Shown piece by piece: positions 30,806-37,761 of a stretch of DNA of 37,761 nt (positions within the stretch are counted from its first letter, which is position 1; each line of letters starts with the position of its first letter). Both the position numbers and the translations under genes were made by a program. The notes below the pieces were generated by a model that searched no databases, was not told the origin of the DNA, and saw only the letters and a program-made list of their open reading frames with translations. Origin of the DNA: Chloroflexota bacterium. GTDB lineage: Bacteria > Chloroflexota > Limnocylindria > P2-11E. The DNA lies in assembly GCA_005889405.1 (NCBI GenBank), contig VBFY01000011.1, positions 1 through 37,761 of the forward strand, given 5' to 3'.

Positions 30806-31684
30806 ATGGCCATCGAGCGCGTCGGGATCGTGGGATTCGGACAGATGGGCTCCGGCATCGCGCAGGTGTGCGCTATGGCCGGCCTCGACGTCGTCGCGCG
30901 CGAGATCGATCAGAAGTTCATCGAGAAGGGCTTCTCGCGCATCGACTCATCGCTCGCTCGTGTCGTGAAGTCCGGCAAGACGTCAGAGGATGATGCGAAG
31001 AAGACCCGTGGCCGCATCCGCGGAACGACCGCGCTCGCGGACTTCAAGGACCGCGACCTCGTGATCGAAGCGGTCATCGAGGTGATGGACGCGAAAAAAG
31101 AGGTCTTCGAGCAGCTCGACCGCGTGTGCCCCCCGTCGACCATCTTCGCGTCGAACACCTCCAGCCTCACGATCATCGAGATCGCTGCGGCGACGAAGCG
31201 GCCCGACCGGTTCGCCGGACTGCATTTCTTCAACCCGCCCGTCGTCATGCAGCTGGTCGAGGTGGTCAAGGCGATCACGACCAGCGACGCGACGGTGGAG
31301 ACGCTGCGCGCGTTCGTGACCCGCCTCGGTCACACTCCGGTCCTCTGCAAGGACACGCCCGGGTTCATCGTGAACCGGCTGATGATCCCGATCATGCTCG
31401 AGGCGATCCGCGCGCTCGAGCAGGGCGTCGCGACCGCCGAGGACATCGATAAGGCGGTCAAGCTGGGGCTGCGCCATCCAATGGGACCGTTCGAGCTCAT
31501 CGACTACACCGGACTCGACATCAACCTGCACGTGGCGAACACGTTCTTCGAGGAGTTCCGCGACCCGGCGTGGGCTCCGCCACCGCTCCTCAAGCGGATG
31601 GTCCTCGCGGGTCGTCTCGGCGTGAAGACGGGAAGGGGTTTCTATGAGTACGACGAGAGCGGAAAGCGCAAGCCTGGCAGCTGA
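30806..31684 (+). CDS. 3-hydroxyacyl-CoA (3-hydroxybutyryl-CoA) dehydrogenase
   Basis: 292 aa, the usual length. The NAD-binding Rossmann motif is GIVGFGQMGSGIAQ (7-20). Catalytic residues lie in FASNTSSLTI and GLHFFNPP, with His140. The C-terminal dimerisation domain includes DTPGFIVNRLMIPIMLEAIRALEQGVAT and GLRHPMGPFELIDYTGLDI. It oxidises (S)-3-hydroxyacyl-CoA to the 3-oxoacyl-CoA in the cytoplasm, in beta-oxidation-like or butyrate-type routes. AGGAGGG precedes the ATG at 30806. The 3' end overlaps the next gene by 41 bp. Confidence 0.94.
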   Translation: MAIERVGIVGFGQMGSGIAQVCAMAGLDVVAREIDQKFIEKGFSRIDSSLARVVKSGKTSEDDAKKTRGRIRGTTALADFKDRDLVIEAVIEVMDAKKEVFEQLDRVCPPSTIFASNTSSLTIIEIAAATKRPDRFAGLHFFNPPVVMQLVEVVKAITTSDATVETLRAFVTRLGHTPVLCKDTPGFIVNRLMIPIMLEAIRALEQGVATAEDIDKAVKLGLRHPMGPFELIDYTGLDINLHVANTFFEEFRDPAWAPPPLLKRMVLAGRLGVKTGRGFYEYDESGKRKPGS

Positions 31685-32219
31685 GGTATTTCCGCTCGAC
31701 GCACACGAGCGTGAGGCGCTCTCGAAGGCCGCCGGGTGGGCAGCGCTCGCGGGCATCACCCATCTCCTCCGCACCGCCATTGGACCGGGCCTCTATCCCG
31801 ACTGGTACGTCTTCCTGACCGCTCTCGCGTACGGTCTCATGCTCCCGGTCATCGCGGTGTTGCACGTGCGTCACGCCAGAGTGCGCGACAGCGGCGCGGT
31901 GCTCGGCACGATCATCGGCACGGTCGTCGTCGCGATCGGTATGGGAACGAGCGCAGCACCCGAGCTTGCGCTCGCCGCGCTCTTCGTGCGGGCCATGTGG
32001 TGGTGGACGCTGGGCAAGCTGTGGTGGGAGACGGATGTCGTCAGCCGCTGGCTCGGCGCCGTCACCCTCGGTCTTGCCGTGGGCCAATTCGCGTTGGTGA
32101 TCATCTTCGGTCCGGTCGGCGCCGACATGACGATCTTGGCGCTGCCGCTTCGCATCGCGCTCGGCCTTTGGATGCTCGCGCTCGCGGCGGTGCTGTGGCG
32201 CAGTCGATTGACGGCATAG
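31644..32219 (+). CDS. Membrane protein of unknown function
   Basis: 191 aa with about five hydrophobic segments in the region 30-185, including YVFLTALAYGLMLPVIAVLHV, AVLGTIIGTVVVAIGMG and ILALPLRIALGLWMLALAAVLW. A Trp-rich stretch (RAMWWWTLGKLWWE) lies between helices. GGAAGGGG lies 5 nt before the ATG at 31644. The start overlaps the dehydrogenase gene by 41 bp and the end overlaps the PLP-enzyme gene by 25 bp, so all three are tightly linked. Not a recognised family. Confidence 0.8.
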   Translation: MSTTRAESASLAAEVFPLDAHEREALSKAAGWAALAGITHLLRTAIGPGLYPDWYVFLTALAYGLMLPVIAVLHVRHARVRDSGAVLGTIIGTVVVAIGMGTSAAPELALAALFVRAMWWWTLGKLWWETDVVSRWLGAVTLGLAVGQFALVIIFGPVGADMTILALPLRIALGLWMLALAAVLWRSRLTA

Positions 32220-33196
32220 CAGCACGGCCGTCCAAGTGGACGGGCGCACCGTCCTTCGCCGACGTGCTCGCGGCGCGCGACTTCCTCAGGGCGTATCTCG
32301 CCCCGACGCCGCTCATCCGGCGCGACGCGGTGAGCTCCGCACTGGGTCTCGACGTCTGGCTCAAGTGCGAGAGCCTCCTTCCGACGGCGGCGTTCAAGGT
32401 CCGTGGCGGCCTGAACCTCATCGGCCGTGATCCGACCGCCAAGGCGGGCGTCATGGGCGCGTCGACCGGCAACCACGGCCAGTCGCTCGCGTACGCCGGC
32501 GGCGTGTTCGGCGTGCCGGTCACGATCTTCGTCCCGAAGGGCGCGAACCCGCTGAAGGTCGCGGCGATGCGTGTCAGCGGCGCGACGATCGTCGAGCACG
32601 GCGATGACTACGACGATGCGCGCGAAGAATGCGAACGGCGCGCCGCTGCGACCGGCACGCGGTACGTGCACTCGGGGAACGAGCCGTATCTGATCGCCGG
32701 CGTCGCGACCGCGGCGCTCGAGGTCCTCCTCGAGAAGCCGGACCTCGACGTGCTGATCGTGCCCGTCGGTGGTGGGAGCGGCGCATCAGGCGCGGCGCTG
32801 GTCGCGAAGACGCTGCGACCGGAGGTGGCAGTCATCGGGGTCCAGGCCGAGGGCGCATCGGCGGCGTACCGCGCGTGGCGCGACCATGCGCCTCGGACCA
32901 CCGAGCGCGCCGACACGTTCGCCGAAGGCCTCGCGACGCGCACCTCCTTCGAGCTGCCGCAGCGGATGCTCGCGGTCCTGCTCGATGACTTCGTGCTCGT
33001 GAGCGACGACGAGCTCTACGCCGCGATGCGGCTGCTGCTGATAGAAGGACATCTCGTGACGGAGGGCGCGGGCGCCGCGGCGGTCGCGGCCGCGCGTCGT
33101 CTGGCGGAGCGGCTCGCCGGCAAGCGCGTGGCGTGTTGGGTCAGCGGCGCCAACGCGACCGCGGACTCGCTTCGTCACGCGATGGACCAACGCTGA
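32195..33196 (+). CDS. Threonine dehydratase-like PLP enzyme (fold type II)
   Basis: 333 aa from GTG at 32195, inside the end of the preceding gene; the next in-frame ATG would remove the cofactor lysine. The PLP lysine is Lys68 in LLPTAAFKVRGG, where the usual motif is PxGSFKxRGA. The Asn loop is ASTGNHGQSLAYA and the phosphate cup is PVGGGSGASGAAL. It probably eliminates water or ammonia from a hydroxy amino acid such as threonine or serine, giving a 2-oxoacid. There is no C-terminal ACT regulatory domain, as in catabolic forms. It could instead be a racemase or another beta-lyase of this fold. Confidence 0.9.
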   Translation: MAQSIDGIAARPSKWTGAPSFADVLAARDFLRAYLAPTPLIRRDAVSSALGLDVWLKCESLLPTAAFKVRGGLNLIGRDPTAKAGVMGASTGNHGQSLAYAGGVFGVPVTIFVPKGANPLKVAAMRVSGATIVEHGDDYDDAREECERRAAATGTRYVHSGNEPYLIAGVATAALEVLLEKPDLDVLIVPVGGGSGASGAALVAKTLRPEVAVIGVQAEGASAAYRAWRDHAPRTTERADTFAEGLATRTSFELPQRMLAVLLDDFVLVSDDELYAAMRLLLIEGHLVTEGAGAAAVAAARRLAERLAGKRVACWVSGANATADSLRHAMDQR

Positions 33197-33220
33197 TCGG
33201 ACCGTCGCGCCGCTCGTGCG

Positions 33221-33231
33221 CGATACCATCG
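33221..33231 (+). promoter_or_regulatory. Putative -10 motif (CGATACCATCG) before the E1-alpha-like gene
   Basis: TACCAT (33224-33229) is followed by 7 nt and the ATG at 33237. The 11-mer is identical to the one before the start of molybdenum hydroxylase operon 2. It would allow a separate leaderless transcript to begin here, within the run of plus-strand genes. Confidence 0.4.
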
Positions 33232-33236
33232 CGAGG

Positions 33237-34265
33237 ATGACCGTGACAGCGCGCGCGCGGCATGAGACGCTCGGACTGAGCCTCGACGACGTCAAGAGCA
33301 TGTACCGGAAGATGCTCGAGACGCGCATGGTGAGCGAGCGGATCCTCCAGCTCAACCGCATGGGTCGCACGCCGTTCGGCGCGGGGACCGACGGTCACGA
33401 GGCCGCGCAGATCGGCGCGGCGTGGAACATCAGCCGCGGCAAGGACTGGACGGTCCCCTACTACCGCGACATGGGTGTGGCGTTCGTGCTGGGAATGTCG
33501 CCACTGGAGGAATTCCGCATGGTCCTCGCCAAGGCGACGGACACGCACTCCGCCGGACGTCAGGTCCTCAATCAATTCTCGAGCCCGAAGGACCGGATCG
33601 TGACACGCTCCGTCTGCGTCGGCACCGAGTTCCCGCACGCCGTCGGCCTCGCGCTCGCGATCCGCAACCTCAAAGAGGACAACATCGTCTTCGCGTTCGG
33701 CGGCGACGCGTCGACGAGCCCCGGCGACTTCCACGAGGCGATCAACTTCGCCGCGATCTACAAGCTGCCGGTCGTCTTCGTCATCGAGAACAACCTTCTC
33801 GCGATCTCGACGCGCTTCGAACGGCAGATGGCGGTGCCGAACGTCGCCGACAAGGCGGCGGGTTACGGTGCGCGCGGCTTCATCGCCGACGGCATGGACG
33901 TCCTCGACTCCTTTGACAAGACGCGGCAGGCGGTGATGCACACGCGCTCCGGCGCGGGTCCGACGCTGGTCGAGCTCAAGTGCTACCGCTACCAGCCGCA
34001 CACGTCCGACGACGACGACACCCGGTACCGCACCAAGGACGAGGTCCGCGGCTGGATGGCGAAGGATCCGCTCGACCACACGCGCCGGTACCTCGGCGAG
34101 CAGGGCACGAGCGCCGAGGAGCTCGAGGCGATCCGGAGGGCGCTCGACACCGAGATCGAGGCCGCGATCGCGCAGGCGGAGGGCGAGCCCGACCCGCGAC
34201 CCGAGGACGCGATCAAGCACGTCTACGCCGAGGAGGCTCCGCGCCCCGACGGCACCCGCTCCTAA
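33237..34265 (+). CDS. Thiamine diphosphate-dependent dehydrogenase E1-alpha-like protein
   Basis: 342 aa. It aligns throughout with alpha subunits of pyruvate and branched-chain 2-oxoacid dehydrogenases: YRKMLETRMVSERILQLNRMGRTPF, TVPYYRDMGVAFVLGM and FPHAVGLALAI. The TPP/Mg motif is GGDASTSPGDFHEAINFAAIYKLPVVFVIENN (Asp157; Asn185/186). Most homologues have GDGATS where this has GDASTS. E1 decarboxylates 2-oxoacids and reductively acylates E2 lipoyl groups. No E1-beta, E2 or E3 gene lies in the window, so a partner elsewhere or a different use must be assumed. Confidence 0.92.
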   Translation: MTVTARARHETLGLSLDDVKSMYRKMLETRMVSERILQLNRMGRTPFGAGTDGHEAAQIGAAWNISRGKDWTVPYYRDMGVAFVLGMSPLEEFRMVLAKATDTHSAGRQVLNQFSSPKDRIVTRSVCVGTEFPHAVGLALAIRNLKEDNIVFAFGGDASTSPGDFHEAINFAAIYKLPVVFVIENNLLAISTRFERQMAVPNVADKAAGYGARGFIADGMDVLDSFDKTRQAVMHTRSGAGPTLVELKCYRYQPHTSDDDDTRYRTKDEVRGWMAKDPLDHTRRYLGEQGTSAEELEAIRRALDTEIEAAIAQAEGEPDPRPEDAIKHVYAEEAPRPDGTRS

Positions 34266-34270
34266 AGATC

Positions 34271-35446
34271 ATGCGCGGCCTCGCTGCCTTGTTCGCGCTG
34301 TTCCTCGCCGCCTGTTCGGCGCCGACCGTCGAGATCACGCCGACGCCCGCGCCCACGCACGAGCCGGGCACCACGCTGGTCACGGTGCTGCTCGATCTCT
34401 CGGGCGCCCGCGCGCCGAACGGGATCGCGCAGCGCAATGCGATGCAGCTCTGGCTCGATCAGCAGCAGGCGCGCGGCGGTCCGCAGCGCATCCGCGCGAA
34501 GTTCGTCGACCTCGCCGGAAGCGACGCGCAGCTCATGATCGAGCTGCGTCGCGCGGCCGTGGACGAGCGTGCGGACGCGATCGTCATCGGCGCGCCGGTG
34601 CGGTACGACGAGACGTTTGCCTCCGCGCTCGGCGTCGCACGACTTCCGGTCCTTCTGACGCTCCCGGCACCGGAGCCCACGTCACGCCGCGGCGGCGGCT
34701 GGGCTTTCGCGCTTGCGCCGACGTACAGCGATCTCGCGCGCGCCGCGGTGAGCGATGCGACGCAGCGCGGTGTGCTGCTACCGGTCCTGCTCGCGAGCGA
34801 CGAGTCGCCGCCGGCGGTCGCGGAGCGGCTCGCGCTGGCCGCCGAGCTCGAGCAGCGCGGCCTCATCGCGCCCACGGTCGTGGCTGTGAGTGCCCAGGAG
34901 GCGGCCGCGCGGCTCCGCGCGGGCGCCGCGTTCGCGCACAGCGCGTTCTTCACCGGGCCAGGCGCCACATATGTCGAAGTGACGCGGTCGCTCGCCGCGG
35001 CGGGCATCACGCCCCGCGTCTATCTCTCCTATCTAATGGAGTCGAGCGACGCCTCGTCGCTGCGGGAGGGCGCGGACATCGCGACCTGGCCCGGCTCGCG
35101 GAACCTCGCGGCCCTCTCCACCGCGCCGACTTCAGTTGAGCGCGCGACGTTCCTGCAGAGCTTTTCGGCGCGCAGCGGCCCCGCGAGCACGCTCGCGGCG
35201 ACGGCGTATGACGCGCTCGCGCTCATCGAAGCGGCCTCCGAGAGCGCAGGCGGGGCGCCGGACCCCACGCGGTTGCGAGACCGACTCGAGGCAACTACGT
35301 TCGCGGGCATCACGACCCGTTACGTGTTCACGGCGGCGCACCACGCCGGCTTCGACACCGTCGATCTCGTCTATCTGCGCTGGAGCACCGGGGCGCGCGT
35401 CGGGTTCGCACGTGCGCCCGAGCCCGCGCCGAAGGAAGAGCGATGA
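34271..35446 (+). CDS. Substrate-binding lipoprotein (LivK/Peripla_BP-like)
   Basis: 391 aa. A lipoprotein signal ends at LFLAACSAP (Cys15), then a Pro/Thr linker, then a two-lobed periplasmic-binding-protein-type fold: NGIAQRNAMQLWLDQQQ, ADAIVIGAPVRYDET, RLPVLLTLPAPEP and AATAYDALALIEAASES, the last being typical of the branched-chain amino acid binding group. No permease or ATPase genes of an ABC system are adjacent. It could serve a transporter encoded elsewhere or act as a sensor. It starts 5 bp after the E1-like stop and overlaps the next gene by ATGA. Confidence 0.82.
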   Translation: MRGLAALFALFLAACSAPTVEITPTPAPTHEPGTTLVTVLLDLSGARAPNGIAQRNAMQLWLDQQQARGGPQRIRAKFVDLAGSDAQLMIELRRAAVDERADAIVIGAPVRYDETFASALGVARLPVLLTLPAPEPTSRRGGGWAFALAPTYSDLARAAVSDATQRGVLLPVLLASDESPPAVAERLALAAELEQRGLIAPTVVAVSAQEAAARLRAGAAFAHSAFFTGPGATYVEVTRSLAAAGITPRVYLSYLMESSDASSLREGADIATWPGSRNLAALSTAPTSVERATFLQSFSARSGPASTLAATAYDALALIEAASESAGGAPDPTRLRDRLEATTFAGITTRYVFTAAHHAGFDTVDLVYLRWSTGARVGFARAPEPAPKEER

Positions 35447-36657
35447 GCGAGGTCGACCATCTCATCTACGACTGGAACCGCGACGACCGCGCGGTGAAAG
35501 CCGATTACCGGGCCGTCGAGCTCGACGACGAGACGCTGCGCGACGGGCTGCAGGGTCCCTCGGTGCGCAACCCGCCGCTCGCGGTGAAGAAGCGCCTCCT
35601 GCAGCTCATGGATCAGCTCGGCATCGACAGCGCGGACATCGGTCTGCCGGGTGCGTCGCCGCGCGCGCGCGCCGAGATCGTCGAGCTCGCGAAGGAGACG
35701 ACCAAGCTCAGGAAGCTTCGCCCGAACCAGGCGATCCGCACGCATCCAGTCGACGTGCAGGGCGCGGTCGAGGTCGCCGTCGAGTCCGGCGTGAAGATCG
35801 AGAGCTGCGCGTTCATCGGCTCGTCGCCGATCCGGCGTTTCGCCGAGAACTGGTCACTCGACACGATGCTCCGCAGCGTCGAGGAGTCGGTGACCACGCT
35901 CGTGAAGAACGGACTGCCGGTGATGTTCGTGACCGAGGACACGACGCGCGCGGACCCCGAGACGCTCACGAAGCTGTACGAGGTCGCGATCGGCTGCGGC
36001 GCGAAGAGGATCTGCGCGTCGGACACCGTGGGCCACGCGACGCCGGAGGGCGTGCGGAATCTGCTGACGTTCCTACGCGACGATGTCATCAGGGGCCGCG
36101 ACGTGAAGCTCGATTACCACGGCCACAACGACCGCGGCCTCGGGACGATCAACGCGCTCACGGCGACGGCCGTCGCCGACCGCGTGCACGGTTGCGCACT
36201 CGGGATCGGTGAACGCGTGGGCAACACGTCGATGGACCAGCTGATCATCAACCTGCAGCTCTGGGGTCTGGGCGACCGCGATCTCACGCCGCTCGGGGAA
36301 TACGTGGGGCTGGTGGCGGAGCACTGTGGCGTCGCGATCCCGCCGAACTATCCTGCGATGGGCTCCGACGCGTTCCGCACCGGCACTGGCGTGCACGCCG
36401 CGGCGGTGATCAAGGCGCTGCGCAAGGGCGACCGCGATCTCGCGGATCGCGTGTACAGCGGCGTTCCCGCTTCGGCGCTCGGGCGCGCGCAGCGCATCGA
36501 GGTGGGACCGATGAGCGGCGAGTCCAACGTCGTGTTCTGGCTCGAGTCACACGGCTACGAGGCGACCCACGAGCGGATCGCGCGTGTGTTCGACGCGGCG
36601 AAAGCATCGGATCGTCTCCTGACCGACGCGGAGCTGGAGCGGCTGGCGCGGGCTTAG
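35443..36657 (+). CDS. 2-isopropylmalate synthase/homocitrate synthase-like DRE-TIM enzyme
   Basis: 404 aa. The DRE-TIM metallolyase motifs are intact: VELDDETLRDGLQ (25-37) with Arg33 and metal Asp34, HGHNDRGLG with metal His226 and His228, and GIGERVGNTSMDQLI. Family members condense acetyl-CoA with a 2-oxoacid (LeuA, citramalate and homocitrate synthases) or cleave HMG-CoA-type substrates. The length is shorter than LeuA with its regulatory domain (about 500 aa or more), so leucine feedback control is unlikely. It is near a LeuD/LeuC-like gene, which fits 2-oxoacid chain elongation. The start ATG overlaps the preceding stop. Confidence 0.9.
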   Translation: MSEVDHLIYDWNRDDRAVKADYRAVELDDETLRDGLQGPSVRNPPLAVKKRLLQLMDQLGIDSADIGLPGASPRARAEIVELAKETTKLRKLRPNQAIRTHPVDVQGAVEVAVESGVKIESCAFIGSSPIRRFAENWSLDTMLRSVEESVTTLVKNGLPVMFVTEDTTRADPETLTKLYEVAIGCGAKRICASDTVGHATPEGVRNLLTFLRDDVIRGRDVKLDYHGHNDRGLGTINALTATAVADRVHGCALGIGERVGNTSMDQLIINLQLWGLGDRDLTPLGEYVGLVAEHCGVAIPPNYPAMGSDAFRTGTGVHAAAVIKALRKGDRDLADRVYSGVPASALGRAQRIEVGPMSGESNVVFWLESHGYEATHERIARVFDAAKASDRLLTDAELERLARA

Positions 36658-36926
36658 CCCATCCGGCGCTGACGCGCACCGCCGCCGAGCAGACCGACAT
36701 CGACCGCGACGCCGATGAGGACGACGACCAGACCGAGGCCGTTTACGCCACCGAGCTCGTTCTGCGCGATCGCGTACGCGAGCGTGGTGGCAGGAAGGAA
36801 CAGGAAGCCGAGGAACGGCAGCAGGAACGCGTCGTACGCACGACTGAGGTAATTCGTGAACAGCCAGAGGACGAAAAGAACGATCCGCGGCGTGAAGAAC
36901 GCAAGCAGGATGAGGACGCAGCACAC
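36654..36926 (-). CDS. Small membrane protein of unknown function
   Basis: 90 aa if it starts at GTG 36926; a TTG at 36962 would add 12 residues and overlap the divergent gene. Hydrophobic segments occur at about 2-25 (CCVLILLAFFTPRIVLFVLWLF), 36-53 and 61-80, with a basic C-terminus (GGGARQRRMG). Not recognised. It overlaps the end of the convergent LeuA-like gene by 4 bp. It interrupts an otherwise plus-strand gene run. Confidence 0.65.
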   Translation of the reverse strand: MCCVLILLAFFTPRIVLFVLWLFTNYLSRAYDAFLLPFLGFLFLPATTLAYAIAQNELGGVNGLGLVVVLIGVAVDVGLLGGGARQRRMG

Positions 36927-36940
36927 GCGGGGCAGAGTGC

Positions 36941-36946
36941 GACAAT
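36941..36946 (+). promoter_or_regulatory. Putative -10 element (GACAAT) for leaderless LeuD-LeuC fusion mRNA
   Basis: GACAAT is followed by 7 nt and the ATG at 36954, with no SD site. This is the same arrangement seen before several other starts in the window. No -35 was identified. Confidence 0.3.
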
Positions 36947-36953
36947 CGAAGCG

Positions 36954-37761
36954 ATGACTCAAATCGTCCGACCAGCCGAGCTACTGCCTGGTGTTGATGT
37001 GAAACGCATCCCCGGACCGGAGCGCGCCGGCGGCTCACGCAGCGATGGTGCGGTCATCCGTGGAAAGGGGCTCATCTTCTGGGACCCCAAGATCCCGGGA
37101 AAGAAGCTCGATGCGATCGACACCGACCAGATCACGCCGGCGAACGACTGCGTGTCGGAGAGCCTCGAGACGCTCGACCACCGCTGGAAGGCAGGCTCGT
37201 TCCGCTTCCTGATGCCAGACTTCCGCGAGCGCGTGCATCGCGGCGAGAACTTCGTCGTCGCCGGCGACCGTTTCGCGATCGGATCGTCGCGCGAGATGAG
37301 CCCGGCGGGGCTGAAGGGCGTTGGCGAGGAGGCCGGCCGCGAGCTCGTCATCGTCTGCGGCGCGGGGATGGGCGACATCTTCCGGCGCAACGCCCTCAAC
37401 CTCGGGCTCCACGTCGTGCAGAGCCGCGCCGCGGTCGAGGACGCGCAGGAGGGCGACACGTTCTCGTTCGATCCGGAGACGCGCACGCTCACGAATGAGA
37501 CGCAAGGAAAGAGTTACAAACCGGCGGCGCTGTCGCCGGCGGAGGACGACATCCGCCGCTCCGGCGGGATCATCAAGATCGGCCGCCGCGAATTCCGCGA
37601 CGCGGTCATCCGGCGGCCCGACATCTCGTGGGCGGATGCGGCCACCGCGCGCGGTCTCACGTCAACCGAGCAGATCCTGTGGGCACACCGCGTCGACAAG
37701 GAGGCTGCCGTGCGTGCGGGCGCGACGTTGCGCGTCTACGCCGACCTGCTGCCGGCGTCGG
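36954..37761 (+). CDS. Aconitase/isopropylmalate dehydratase-family fusion, swivel domain first, 3' truncated
   Basis: At least 269 codons, still open at the window end. Residues about 35-190 are a LeuD-type swivel domain: LDAIDTDQITPANDCVSE and FAIGSSREMSPAGLKGVGEEAG, which match the substrate-binding loop of LeuD and of aconitase domain 4. After a linker, residues about 224-269 (ISWADAATARGLTSTEQIL...VRAGATLRVYADLLPAS) match the beginning of a LeuC/aconitase catalytic subunit, which should carry the 4Fe-4S cysteines outside the window. The order swivel then catalytic resembles AcnB without its HEAT domain. It probably isomerises a citrate- or isopropylmalate-like acid made by the nearby LeuA-like enzyme. 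Confidence 0.85.
   Translation, partial: MTQIVRPAELLPGVDVKRIPGPERAGGSRSDGAVIRGKGLIFWDPKIPGKKLDAIDTDQITPANDCVSESLETLDHRWKAGSFRFLMPDFRERVHRGENFVVAGDRFAIGSSREMSPAGLKGVGEEAGRELVIVCGAGMGDIFRRNALNLGLHVVQSRAAVEDAQEGDTFSFDPETRTLTNETQGKSYKPAALSPAEDDIRRSGGIIKIGRREFRDAVIRRPDISWADAATARGLTSTEQILWAHRVDKEAAVRAGATLRVYADLLPAS

Noticed and set aside
1-37761. CRISPR arrays, tRNA or rRNA genes, insertion sequences, attachment sites
   Set aside because: No spaced repeats, cloverleaf genes, transposases, integrases or terminal inverted repeats were seen on reading both strands.

Overview
This is about 38 kb of high-GC, densely coding bacterial chromosome. Stop/start overlaps of the ATGA type are frequent. There are many lipoproteins, two xanthine-oxidase-family molybdoenzyme operons, an ECF42 sigma module with DGPF proteins, and several starts that lack a Shine-Dalgarno (SD) site but sit 6 to 8 nt after a TANNNT hexamer. 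This fits a soil or freshwater Chloroflexota (Limnocylindria/Ellin6529-like) or a related high-GC lineage. That placement is inference from gene content only. No rRNA, tRNA, CRISPR array, transposase or phage gene was seen.

Layout. 1-4650: a truncated TolB-like propeller, a secreted subtilisin, an unknown membrane-anchored protein and a lytic transglycosylase. 4651-6215: two small translationally coupled proteins of unknown role, divergent from an inositol-monophosphatase-family protein with an altered metal motif; a strong hairpin lies just after it. 6260-12749: a Tat-targeted three-subunit molybdenum hydroxylase (2Fe-2S, Mo and FAD subunits) divergent from XdhC, with two copies of a palindrome between them, then a GNAT acetyltransferase. 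13013-15867: chrB-chrA-amino acid permease. 16021-19822: a YncE-like propeller, a small membrane protein, a lipoprotein and a cupredoxin, another lipoprotein and a small charged protein. 19871-22742: an amidohydrolase, a lipoprotein and a divergent ECF sigma factor overlapping an O6-alkylguanine methyltransferase. 22815-26122: two DGPF proteins, an ECF42 sigma factor, a MoaD-like protein and a BNR-repeat propeller. 26155-30731: GNAT and a second molybdenum hydroxylase operon. 30806-37761: 3-hydroxyacyl-CoA dehydrogenase, membrane protein, threonine-dehydratase-like PLP enzyme, E1-alpha-like TPP enzyme, substrate-binding lipoprotein, LeuA-like enzyme and a truncated LeuD-LeuC-type fusion.

How the genes may work together. 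Complex 1 resembles PaoABC-type periplasmic aldehyde oxidoreductases with an XdhC/PaoD-type maturation factor beside it. The right third groups a cytoplasmic molybdenum hydroxylase with acyl-CoA, 2-oxoacid and chain-elongation type enzymes. That suggests a catabolic or 2-oxoacid pathway whose substrate cannot be read from sequence.

The most notable signals are: helically phased GAACG half-sites at the ECF sigma start; paired TTTGCGCAAA palindromes in the molybdoenzyme/xdhC divergent region; two apparent CTG start codons inside CTGA stop/start overlaps; a recurrent leaderless-type start signature; an HMA-like tail on a Tat-exported 2Fe-2S subunit; an YRCV motif in place of the usual XDH motif; and a swivel-first aconitase-type fusion.
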